Source: CAZWDO01 sp964632485 [NCBI: uncultured bacterium] (lineage in GTDB: Bacteria > JAGOEH01). Taken from it: a stretch of 46,267 nt of DNA. The DNA lies in NCBI GenBank assembly GCA_964632485.1, contig CAZWDO010000013.1, forward strand, positions 74,921 to 121,187, read 5' to 3'. The translations under genes were made by a program, and so were the position numbers. Shown here in pieces: positions 17,963 to 25,958 of this stretch (its first letter is position 1; each line of letters starts with the position of its first letter). The notes under the pieces were generated by a model. That model saw only the letters and a program-made list of their open reading frames with translations. It searched no databases and had not been told where the DNA came from.

Positions 17963-17991
17963 CGTCATGCGCCCGATTCAGGCGCATGACG
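17963..17991 (+). terminator. Perfect hairpin between convergent pepP and glgA
   Basis: CGTCATGCGCC (17963-17973) pairs perfectly with GGCGCATGACG (17981-17991) around a seven-base loop. It lies between two convergent genes and could work on both strands, but lacks a clear T run on either side. Confidence 0.55.
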
Positions 17992-18011
17992 AAAGTATAG
18001 CAGGCTGGATG

Positions 18012-19493
18012 TCAGGCTTTGATTTGCAGCGCGCGATAGTACTCTTTTTCATATTCTTTCGCGCTGTCTTCCCAACTGAACCGTTTTTTCATTGCGTTTT
18101 TAACGAGCTGCTTGAAATGGTGAGGACGGTCGTACCAGGTACTGACTGCCCAACCGATAGTGAAGTAGATAGCCTGAGCGCTGGTTTCCCAGAATTTGAA
18201 ACCTGTACCTTCACCGGTATTTTCATTGTATTGTTCCACGGTATCGTCCAGTCCGCCAGTGGCGCGGACAATGGGCAATGTTCCGTAGCGCAGGGAATAA
18301 ATCTGGTTAAGGCCGCAGGGTTCATAGCGTGAGGGCATGATAAAAAAATCGCTTCCGGCCTCGATCAGATGCGCCAACTCATTGGAATAACCGATATAGC
18401 TGCCGATCCGTCCTGGATAGCGCATGGGTAATTCACCAAAATAGGATTCCAGTCCTTTATGTCCCGAACCGAGAATTGCGAACTGAACCTGCATATTGAG
18501 GATTACATTTTCAACCGTGGCGGCTAAAATATCCAGTCCCTTTTGATCGGCAAACCGGCTGACGACGCCGATAATCGGCATTTGCGGAGCAAGTTCCAGA
18601 TTCATGCGTTGCTGGAGCGCTGCCTTGCATTTTTCTTTGCCTTTGAGATTGCGAATGGAAAAAGTTTGAGGTATGAATGGGTCGGTTTCCGGGTTCCATT
18701 CATCATAATCCACACCATTGAGGATGCCCCGATACCGATCGCCCTTATTGTTGAGATAGGGCGCCAGACCGTATCCGCCATCCGGAGTCAGAGTTTCTCG
18801 GGCGTATCCGGGACTTACGGTATTGACTAATTCCGCAAACTGTATCCCGCCTTTAAGGAAATTGATGGCGCCATTATCCTCAAATTTATCCGAAATAAAA
18901 TTGGCCCATTGCAGACCCAGGTAATTGTAGTGGGATGCCGGATATTTTCCCTGATAGCCAATATTGTGAATAGTCAGCACCGAAGCGGCGCCGCCCAATA
19001 TCGGGTCGTTCCAGTGCCAGATTTTGAGATAGGCGGGGGCGAGCGCTGTTTGCCAGTCGTGAGTATGGACAATATCGGGTTTGTATTCTAAACTTTTGCA
19101 CAATTGCAGCGCGGCTCGCGTTAGAAAAGCGAAGCGACGGGGATTATCAGTATAATCATTAAATTCTTTGTCGTGGTAGAGCCCTTCGCGATCAAAATAA
19201 AGATTGTGCTCAACAAAATAAACCGGGATATCGTCATCCATCATGCATGTATGGATTGCGCACCATTCTTCCTGGGTACCCATCCAGATGCCAACCGGCG
19301 CCAGAGCGAGCTCAATGTTGAATTTTGACTGGGAAATAAAGGTGTAGCGCGGCATCACTACGCGGACATCATGCCCCAGGGCTTTTAAATATTTTGGCAA
19401 TGCGCCGACTACATCCGCTAAACCGCCGGTTTTGGCAAAAGGTACACATTCCGGACTAATCATAAGAATGTTCAATTTTTGTTTTTTAGCCAT
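18012..19493 (-). CDS. glgA: Glycogen (starch) synthase
   Basis: This 493-residue GT5-family glycogen synthase adds glucosyl units from ADP-glucose to a growing alpha-1,4-glucan. The N-terminal substrate loop FAKTGGLADVVGALPKYL is intact. Further family marks are HTHDWQTALAPAYL, TIHNIGYQG, and in the C-terminal half FADQKGLDIL and PSRYEPCGLNQ, followed by GGLDDTV. ATG 19493 has AAAGGAG six bases upstream. It lies 29 bp behind the CocE-like hydrolase gene on the same strand and may be read with it. It indicates storage polysaccharide synthesis. Confidence 0.96.
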   Translation of the reverse strand: MAKKQKLNILMISPECVPFAKTGGLADVVGALPKYLKALGHDVRVVMPRYTFISQSKFNIELALAPVGIWMGTQEEWCAIHTCMMDDDIPVYFVEHNLYFDREGLYHDKEFNDYTDNPRRFAFLTRAALQLCKSLEYKPDIVHTHDWQTALAPAYLKIWHWNDPILGGAASVLTIHNIGYQGKYPASHYNYLGLQWANFISDKFEDNGAINFLKGGIQFAELVNTVSPGYARETLTPDGGYGLAPYLNNKGDRYRGILNGVDYDEWNPETDPFIPQTFSIRNLKGKEKCKAALQQRMNLELAPQMPIIGVVSRFADQKGLDILAATVENVILNMQVQFAILGSGHKGLESYFGELPMRYPGRIGSYIGYSNELAHLIEAGSDFFIMPSRYEPCGLNQIYSLRYGTLPIVRATGGLDDTVEQYNENTGEGTGFKFWETSAQAIYFTIGWAVSTWYDRPHHFKQLVKNAMKKRFSWEDSAKEYEKEYYRALQIKA

Positions 19494-19522
19494 TCAGTAC
19501 TCCTTTAGCAGGGTTTGATTTT

Positions 19523-21469
19523 TTACTTTATTTTAGTCCATTGGACTGTTTTTGAATGGAACTGATCATTTAAACAGATGAAATAGGTTCCGGATGGGAG
19601 ATGTTGGGTATCGATGAAAAGGGTTTGTATTCCTGGTTTCAGCAGGGGAGTGAGATTTTTAACCAAACGTCCCTCAATATCATAGATTTTTAACCCGGCA
19701 TTTAGCGACTGGTTGAGTAAATAGGGAATAATCAGCGCGCGGGTTCCGGGATTAGGGTAGGGGGAGAATAGCCGCAAAGAGGGCGTCGATTGAACACTGG
19801 GTTCAGTAATTTCAACGGCCAGGGGTTCCAGTAACGGCAAAATCAGATAACTGGCAGAGTTTCCGCCAGTCATGATTTCGACATTAGCAATGCGCGTCGG
19901 TTGAATAGTGTCAAAAACGGCGTCTCCATTCTGCCGATTGACTTGAAAGCGGGGAGAGTTGCTGCCGCTGATATCCAGTTGCAGACGATGTCCTGGGGCA
20001 AACACATAGGCAGTAGGCCAAAGATCAATGATCAGGGTATATACGGAATCCGGTTGCAGTAGCTGTTCGCTTTCAAAACTGAGATGATACCGAGCTTTGG
20101 CAATACCATCCAGAATATTATAGACTCGTCCGTCAGGCCAGACATCGTTGAGCTTGACACATAAGTCAATATCCGGCGCATCAGTTTGAAAACGGACAAC
20201 GGTTTTTACCGAACCCGCAATTTTGATATGTCGGGTTAAAGTATCGGTGCTAAATCGCAGGATATCTGTCCGCGCCAAAAGATCACTTTGATTAACGGGC
20301 CCGGCGGAAATATTTAAATTATTACCGCCTTTGGTAGGTATAGGGTCGGTTGGATCACTTATCCAGCTCACTGACGCAGGGTTTAAATTGGCCCTTTGAT
20401 TCAGGCTGCTATCCGGATTGAGATAGAGAATAAGTGAGTCGTCTTGATTGGGTGGCCAGCTTTCGGCGCTTAGCCATTGGTTACCGACCTGGTTTGAATT
20501 GGAAGGCGCTTCCATCAGGAAATAGTTGACGGGGGCATATGGGTTCATAACGGAATTATCGTTTTTCAAGGTGGCTGAAATAAAGTCGATGAGCATGCTA
20601 AGAGCATTGAAATCGGCGATGTTGGGGAAATTGAGATCACCAATGCGAGTGGATTGCAGGGTCTCGTGATGGGTCCAGGGTCCCATCAGCAGATATTGGT
20701 GGTCGCGGCTAGAGGCCCCGGCCTGTTGCTTCATGAGCTGAAATGAACGGATGGTTCCCAGACTGAAGCAGTCATACCAGCCGCCAATATGGAGAATCGG
20801 TAAATCCAATAGAGGAATGCGGGTTTCAAAGTTATTTTCCAGCCATAATTGGTCATAAAGAGGGTGGCCGGTGACGACCGGCATCATGTGGAAGGCATTG
20901 GTGCTTTCCAGCCATCCCTGGGTTAGTTCTTCGCGGAAAGCCCCTTGCTGATAGGCTGCCTGGGCGTACAGATTGGAAGTGGCTACTAATGCGATGACTG
21001 ATTTCAGATGGGGCGGTAAGGCGCCGGCTCCATGATAGGCATTGATCCCATGGGCGGAGGCGCCTAGAAGCGTGACCTTCCCATTACACCAGGATTGGGC
21101 GGCGGTCCATTCCACTGCGTCATATCCATCCTGACGGTCTCCCCAGCCGTTATCCAAGAAAACCGAATCAATTCCTTGCGAATCGCCGCGTCCTCGCGTA
21201 TCTTGAACTACCATCACAATTTGTAGCAGCGTAGGTAAAATAGTGGTTATATCGACTCCGGCAAAAGTAAAGCCCTCTCGACCATAGGGTGTGCGGATCA
21301 GAACCGCGGGCCATGAATAGCCAAAAAGCGGTTTGTAAATTTCTGTTGCCAATTGGATGCTGTCACGCATGGGACAATACTCGGTAGAGCGTTGATAGAG
21401 TCTTTGTTCCGCGATGATATCTCCGCTCAATAGGATCAGTATCAGCAGAATGGTTGTTTTTTTTGTCAT
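19523..21469 (-). CDS. Secreted CocE/NonD-family hydrolase with C-terminal sorting-type domain
   Basis: The frame opens at 21556 but ATG 21469 is the better start: AAGGAG is seven bases upstream and it begins a clear signal peptide (MTKKTTILLILILLSGDIIA). The protein then has about 648 residues. The CocE/NonD alpha/beta hydrolase part shows IRTPYGREGF, VVQDTRGRGDSQG, the nucleophile elbow LLGASAHG and, after it, LHIGGWYDCF. A jelly-roll X-Pro dipeptidyl-peptidase C-terminal domain follows (about 390-560). In LLGASAHG the canonical GxSxG second glycine is at its usual place only if the alignment is GASAHG, so the elbow is slightly variant. The last 80 residues (FSPYPNPGTRALIIPY, IYDIEGRLVKNL) are a FlgD/type IX-like sorting domain. 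It is an exported esterase or peptidase. Confidence 0.88.
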   Translation of the reverse strand: MTKKTTILLILILLSGDIIAEQRLYQRSTEYCPMRDSIQLATEIYKPLFGYSWPAVLIRTPYGREGFTFAGVDITTILPTLLQIVMVVQDTRGRGDSQGIDSVFLDNGWGDRQDGYDAVEWTAAQSWCNGKVTLLGASAHGINAYHGAGALPPHLKSVIALVATSNLYAQAAYQQGAFREELTQGWLESTNAFHMMPVVTGHPLYDQLWLENNFETRIPLLDLPILHIGGWYDCFSLGTIRSFQLMKQQAGASSRDHQYLLMGPWTHHETLQSTRIGDLNFPNIADFNALSMLIDFISATLKNDNSVMNPYAPVNYFLMEAPSNSNQVGNQWLSAESWPPNQDDSLILYLNPDSSLNQRANLNPASVSWISDPTDPIPTKGGNNLNISAGPVNQSDLLARTDILRFSTDTLTRHIKIAGSVKTVVRFQTDAPDIDLCVKLNDVWPDGRVYNILDGIAKARYHLSFESEQLLQPDSVYTLIIDLWPTAYVFAPGHRLQLDISGSNSPRFQVNRQNGDAVFDTIQPTRIANVEIMTGGNSASYLILPLLEPLAVEITEPSVQSTPSLRLFSPYPNPGTRALIIPYLLNQSLNAGLKIYDIEGRLVKNLTPLLKPGIQTLFIDTQHLPSGTYFICLNDQFHSKTVQWTKIK

Positions 21470-21822
21470 GTAAATCTCCTTGTTTTTATCAGATGGATCT
21501 GTTTCCCGTTTTTCTATATTTTGGGCGCAATTTTGCGATTTCCAAGCAGCATTCAACTATTAGTTTTGATTAGGCGTTATTGATTTGTTACTTCGGCGCG
21601 GGAGCTCATGTGGAGCTTCTTCAGGTGAAAAAATCCAACTGCCGGCTGATTCATTCGATTCTTAGTAAGTGGCATAAGTTTTAAGGCCATACCCAATGGA
21701 TTTGAAATTTCACTGCTGCAAACGCATACCGGTGGATTAAAATGATCAGTAGAATCTGAGCATGGTTCCAGTTTTTTATTGAATCGCAGGATAATGACGC
21801 GCGAATTAATAAAATGAAATCG
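21470..21822 (-). other. 353-bp gap without a recognised gene
   Basis: This stretch lies between the SRPBCC protein and the CocE-like gene. I see no coding frame with a ribosome site and no strong hairpin. It presumably holds the promoter of the CocE-like gene, but I could not pick a convincing box pair. Confidence 0.4.
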
Positions 21823-22836
21823 TTATTCGGTAAAAAATGTTATCCGTGTCAACCACTTTGACGGATCAGGCTCCTGGGCTGGGTCAGTGATATATTCTTC
21901 AATGACCGGCATTTTTTGCTTGAGTCCACTTTTAGCAAAAAAATAATCAGCCGCATAATAAACGCCCATGGATTGGTCGTAAGGACCCAGGTAGTCGACC
22001 TGCCATGCTTTTGTGGCAGAAATATGAAAAGTGTCCAGGCCAGTGGGTGATACCTGAATAGCAATCGGGACGGCTGCTGCCAATTCCGTGATCATAGTCT
22101 CTTCGTCGAAGGTAAAGTATAATCCACAGGGCGTACCTGTCGGGCGAATTCTCTGCTTACCTAATCCTTCATAAATCGCTCCGTATGAATTTTGGAAAAA
22201 CGAGGAAAGACCGTTCATGGATAACGTGTCTCTGATAATAGCATAATTGATCTCAGGGAATTCAATCTGTTTTAATTCATAGTTTTTCGCCAGTTTCCAG
22301 GTTTCTTCGGCGATTGTTTTAAGTTTGCTCAACCCTTTTTCGAAATCAGGCGCAATCATCGACTCCATATTGGAAAATAATAATATTAAATTAAATGGGA
22401 TATTAATATTGCCTTTAACGCCCCAGGTCACTTCGCTGACGCCGCTGCTGTCGGCAACCAGTGTATATCCGGTTGCTTTGGAGGGTCTGGGCATTTCGAA
22501 AATCAGATCATATTCCACTTGCTCATTGGGGACAATTTTAGTGATAATCATCTTGCCTTTTCCGGTAAGTTGGGGATCGCCCTGCCAGCTATACTCGGAC
22601 CCGACTTGTCCATCAATTTCACTGTAATCGGTCTTCATCATCGAATCTTTTTCTGCCCAAGGCGAGCATTGATGATTTTTTTTCAGGTATTGGACATAAG
22701 TAAAAATAAATTCGCGGGGAGCGTCAATTTGAACAGTACGATGAACGTCATAGGATTTAGGACTGATCAATGCGACGATAAAAACAAGCGCAACCAGTAC
22801 TAACAACACTGCCAGGATAATTTTAACGATTTTCAT
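21823..22836 (-). CDS. SRPBCC (polyketide cyclase-like) protein with GyrI-like effector-binding domain
   Basis: This is a protein of about 337 residues; ATG 22836 is preferred over the one at 22839 because the GGGAGGA ribosome site almost touches the latter. It has an N-terminal membrane helix (about residues 4-24), an SRPBCC domain (from VHRTVQIDAPREFIFTYV to about residue 165, including the WxGD-type turn SWQGDPQLTGKG) and a C-terminal GyrI/AraC-effector-like domain. The small-molecule-binding cavity is inferred from the fold; the ligand is unknown. It looks like a free-standing gene with its own promoter. Confidence 0.8.
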   Translation of the reverse strand: MKIVKIILAVLLVLVALVFIVALISPKSYDVHRTVQIDAPREFIFTYVQYLKKNHQCSPWAEKDSMMKTDYSEIDGQVGSEYSWQGDPQLTGKGKMIITKIVPNEQVEYDLIFEMPRPSKATGYTLVADSSGVSEVTWGVKGNINIPFNLILLFSNMESMIAPDFEKGLSKLKTIAEETWKLAKNYELKQIEFPEINYAIIRDTLSMNGLSSFFQNSYGAIYEGLGKQRIRPTGTPCGLYFTFDEETMITELAAAVPIAIQVSPTGLDTFHISATKAWQVDYLGPYDQSMGVYYAADYFFAKSGLKQKMPVIEEYITDPAQEPDPSKWLTRITFFTE

Positions 22837-22839
22837 CAT

Positions 22840-23397
22840 TCCTCCCTGAAGATATTAGGGTGTTTCGGTTTAAACTCAGTTGAACGATTTGTTTCAATTC
22901 AGAATACAAATACAGAGGCTCTTTTAAGGGGTGGTTACCGAAACGAGCGTTTCTGCCGGAGTTTCTACCGTATTCCAAAAGAACCTCACTTTTTTTATTT
23001 TCGCATCCTGTTGTTGAACAGATGGCTGTTATAGCAATTATCCTTCAGTTTTTCCAGGGAATTCGCTATTCTCATTCACGAAAAAATTCACAGGATCGAT
23101 ATTAAAAATATAAGGTAAAGTTTATATTTAAGCAAGTTTTTTTTTGTTAAATTTAATTTTTTGTTGCTCTGAACTCGTTTTTTTATTATGTTAATAAGGG
23201 ATTAAATCCTGTTGGCGGTTTTCAGTCCCGAATCTGCTAACGAATTTGAACAGGTGGAGTAGAAGTCAAAAGCGAGCGTAGAAAAGCAATCGGTTCCCTG
23301 TTGGAACTGCAGAGCGGATTTATGGTATGTAGATATGGTTTTTATGATAACTTTCGAGTCGATAATTTAACAAGTGATCAGAGGAAAGGATAAAGTT
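22840..23397 (+). other. Gene-free divergent intergenic region of about 560 bp, AT-rich
   Basis: It separates the SRPBCC gene (minus) from the DUF1385 gene (plus). I see no credible ORF. A weak plus-strand box pair (TTGCTC 23164-23169, 17 bp, TATGTT) would give a leader of about 200 nt before DUF1385. I do not recognise any riboswitch in that leader. Confidence 0.4.
22869..22897 (-). promoter_or_regulatory. Possible promoter of the SRPBCC gene
   Basis: On the minus strand TTGAAA (22897-22892) and TTTAAA (22874-22869) are 17 bp apart and about 30 bp upstream of the start. Both boxes match consensus only in part. Confidence 0.4.
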
Positions 23398-24351
23398 TTG
23401 GAAAAAGCAAAGCAACCGGAATTGTTGATTGGGGGACAGGCAGTGATTGAGGGGGTGATGATGCGCGGGCCGGAATACCTGGCAACGGCTATCCGTCGGA
23501 AAGACGGCGCGATCGAAATCAAGCGCGAGTATTTTTTAAGTATTACCAAACGCATCAAATGGTTGGGCGCGCCTTTTATCAGAGGGGCTGTCTCGCTTTT
23601 TGAAGTGATGCGGATTGGCTATGGAACGTTAAATTTTTCCGCTCAGCGCGCCATGTTGGATGAGGATGAGGGCAAAGAACGGGCGCCCTGGGTGAACAAG
23701 CTTGAGGAATGGGCGATGTTTGCGATCGCCTTGGTGGCAGCATTCGCGTTATTTGTGTATGGGCCTTATCGACTGGCCGATTGGTTGGACCTGGGCCGGG
23801 AAAATTTTTATTTCAATTTGCTGGCCGGATTTCTTCGGATTGTGGTTTTTGTGCTTTACGTTTGGTTGATCCATTTCATGAAAGATGTCCAACGCTTGTT
23901 TGCGTATCATGGCGCAGAGCATAAAACAGTTCATGCCTATGAGCAAAAGAAAGAATTAGTTCCGTTAGAAGTCCAAAAATTTTCAACCTTGCATCAGCGT
24001 TGTGGAACAAGTTTTATGTTTTTTGTGCTATTAATTGCCATTTTGTTTTTTTCATTGATCGATATGGTAGTGATGGTGTATTGGGGGAAACCGGTTTTAG
24101 GAGTACGGATTTTTTATCATCTTTTATTATTGCCGGTAATTGGCGGTATTTCTTATGAGCTGTTGCGTTTTTCTGGAAAAAAAACGGATCATCCGTTGGT
24201 GCAGTTGCTCATTTTCCCAGGAATGGCCTTGCAGCGGATTACCACGCAACCCCCGGACGATAGCCAGGTGGAAATTGCGATTGTAGCGTTGAGAGCAGCC
24301 ATTGGGGACGAATTGACTGATTATCCCGGTGTTCGGTGGCTGAACAACTAA
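23398..24351 (+). CDS. DUF1385 family membrane protein
   Basis: This protein of about 317 residues has the family signature GGQAVIEGVMMRGPEYLATA near its N-terminus and AYHGAEHKTVHAYE in the middle, followed by QRCGTSFMF. Several membrane helices lie between (about residues 105-125, 140-165, 205-265). The start chosen is TTG 23398, giving MEKAKQPELL: AGAGGAAAGG lies eight bases upstream, while the GTG at 23374 has no ribosome site. DUF1385 proteins are widespread, often near rpmE or prfA, and function is unsettled. It is followed 54 bp later by a sigma-54 activator. Confidence 0.88.
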   Translation: MEKAKQPELLIGGQAVIEGVMMRGPEYLATAIRRKDGAIEIKREYFLSITKRIKWLGAPFIRGAVSLFEVMRIGYGTLNFSAQRAMLDEDEGKERAPWVNKLEEWAMFAIALVAAFALFVYGPYRLADWLDLGRENFYFNLLAGFLRIVVFVLYVWLIHFMKDVQRLFAYHGAEHKTVHAYEQKKELVPLEVQKFSTLHQRCGTSFMFFVLLIAILFFSLIDMVVMVYWGKPVLGVRIFYHLLLLPVIGGISYELLRFSGKKTDHPLVQLLIFPGMALQRITTQPPDDSQVEIAIVALRAAIGDELTDYPGVRWLNN

Positions 24352-24405
24352 AGATGAGCAATTGGTTTTGCTATTTGTCGGCTAAACTCAGACGGGAGAA
24401 TAACG

Positions 24406-25863
24406 GTGAATATTGTGGTTGTTGACGACACCCCGCAGGTACTCAATAGTTCGGCGCGTTACATTCGCCGTTTAGGCCATCAGGTTTTTACCTGTTCCAA
24501 AGCGTCGGCGGTTTTTGAATTGTTGGACCAGCAAGCCATCCATTTAATTTTATCAGACGTTTGCATGCCTGAAATGGATGGATACGCCCTTCTTGAAGAA
24601 ATTAAAAAAAATGAACGGTATCGTACCGTTATTGTCGTTCTTATGACAGGTTATGGCGATGTCCAGGGAGCCGTACGCGCGATGCGCAATGGCGCATATG
24701 AGTATTTGCTCAAACCGGTTGATGTGAATGAGTTGAAGATTTTAATCGAGCGCGTTGCGGAATATATCACGCTAAAAGAAGAAAACCAGCAGCTATCGCG
24801 TCATTTTGATGAAAAAGTCAGAGAATCGACGGCGGAACTCCAATCGCGATTGAATGATCTGCAACAGGCCCTGGCTGAAAAAGTAGGGCTGGCCGATATT
24901 GGCATTTATTCACCCGCCATGCGGCAGGTCTTTGTCATTGCGGAGAAATTTCATCGCGATCCCTCAATCCCTGTTTTGATTGAAGGGGAAACCGGAACCG
25001 GCAAGGAAGTGATCGCGCGTTTTATCCATTATGGCTATGATATGACCCCTACTTCGTTCATTGATATCAACTGCGCGTCGATCAGTCCGTCTCTGTTTGA
25101 AAGCGAACTTTTTGGTTATGAAGGCGGTTCGTTTACCGGGGCAAAGAGCAAAGGAGAAAAGGGTAAAATCGAAATGGCTCGCAATGGTACTCTTTTTCTG
25201 GATGAAATCAGCGAACTGCCACTGCCAATGCAGGCGAAGCTCTTGCGTGTGATACAGGAACGGGAATATTATCCGGTCGGCGGGACCAAAAAACTATCAA
25301 CCAATGCGCGTTTTATCAGCGCTACTAATCGCAATATCTGGACATATTCTGAAAGCGGAGAATTCAGAAAAGACCTTTATTTCCGGTTACAAGTCGGTCA
25401 TTTAGTCATTCCTCCCCTCCGGGAACGACGGGAAGAGATCATTCCTTTAGCTAATCTTTTTTTAAAACAATTTCAAAAGCTGCGAAAAACCAGTTTTACT
25501 AAAATTTCCAATGCAGCAGCCGTGTTGCTTCAAACCCATGATTGGAGCGGGAATGTCCGTGAATTGAAAAACGCCATTGAAAAGATTACCGTGTTTTTTG
25601 AGGATGAAGCCATCGAACCGCGTCATTGCGAGTTTGTACTGCATAAACAGAGGGACGATACTTATTCTGAAAATTCTACTTTTACCCCGCTGAACCCTCA
25701 GTCCCTTCCTGATAATCAGTTCGATTTGAAAGATTGGGACCAGCGTATTGTGCAACTGGCTCTGCAAAAAAATGGATTTAATAAGAGCCGCACTGCCCAA
25801 TATTTAGGATTAACCCGTAATGAATTATATACGTACCTCAGTCGAATTGATAAAGACCGATAA
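24406..25863 (+). CDS. NtrC-type sigma-54-dependent response regulator
   Basis: This 485-residue activator has a receiver domain (residues 1-120; D7, D8, phospho-acceptor D51 in LSDVCMP, Lys in LLKPVD), a coiled linker, an AAA+ domain (about 155-395) and a Fis-type helix-turn-helix at the C-terminus (FNKSRTAQYLGLTRNELYTY). Walker A is GETGTGKEV and Walker B is LFLDEISELP. The sigma-54-contacting loop reads GSFTGA rather than the canonical GAFTGA. The start is GTG 24406 behind GGGAGAAT. No histidine kinase is adjacent, so its partner is elsewhere. It would open sigma-54 promoters after phosphorylation. Confidence 0.93.
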   Translation: MNIVVVDDTPQVLNSSARYIRRLGHQVFTCSKASAVFELLDQQAIHLILSDVCMPEMDGYALLEEIKKNERYRTVIVVLMTGYGDVQGAVRAMRNGAYEYLLKPVDVNELKILIERVAEYITLKEENQQLSRHFDEKVRESTAELQSRLNDLQQALAEKVGLADIGIYSPAMRQVFVIAEKFHRDPSIPVLIEGETGTGKEVIARFIHYGYDMTPTSFIDINCASISPSLFESELFGYEGGSFTGAKSKGEKGKIEMARNGTLFLDEISELPLPMQAKLLRVIQEREYYPVGGTKKLSTNARFISATNRNIWTYSESGEFRKDLYFRLQVGHLVIPPLRERREEIIPLANLFLKQFQKLRKTSFTKISNAAAVLLQTHDWSGNVRELKNAIEKITVFFEDEAIEPRHCEFVLHKQRDDTYSENSTFTPLNPQSLPDNQFDLKDWDQRIVQLALQKNGFNKSRTAQYLGLTRNELYTYLSRIDKDR

Positions 25864-25958
25864 TGGTTTCTTCCTAAAGCTCCCGATAAATCTGACTGAT
25901 GGGCCAACGCGGCTGAAAATGCGTGAATGAAACCCGGGAAATAAGAAACCCCGTTTTC

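Noticed and set aside
21470-21556. N-terminal extension of the CocE-like protein
   Set aside because: The ATG at 21469 has a ribosome site and begins a clean signal peptide; the extension would bury it.
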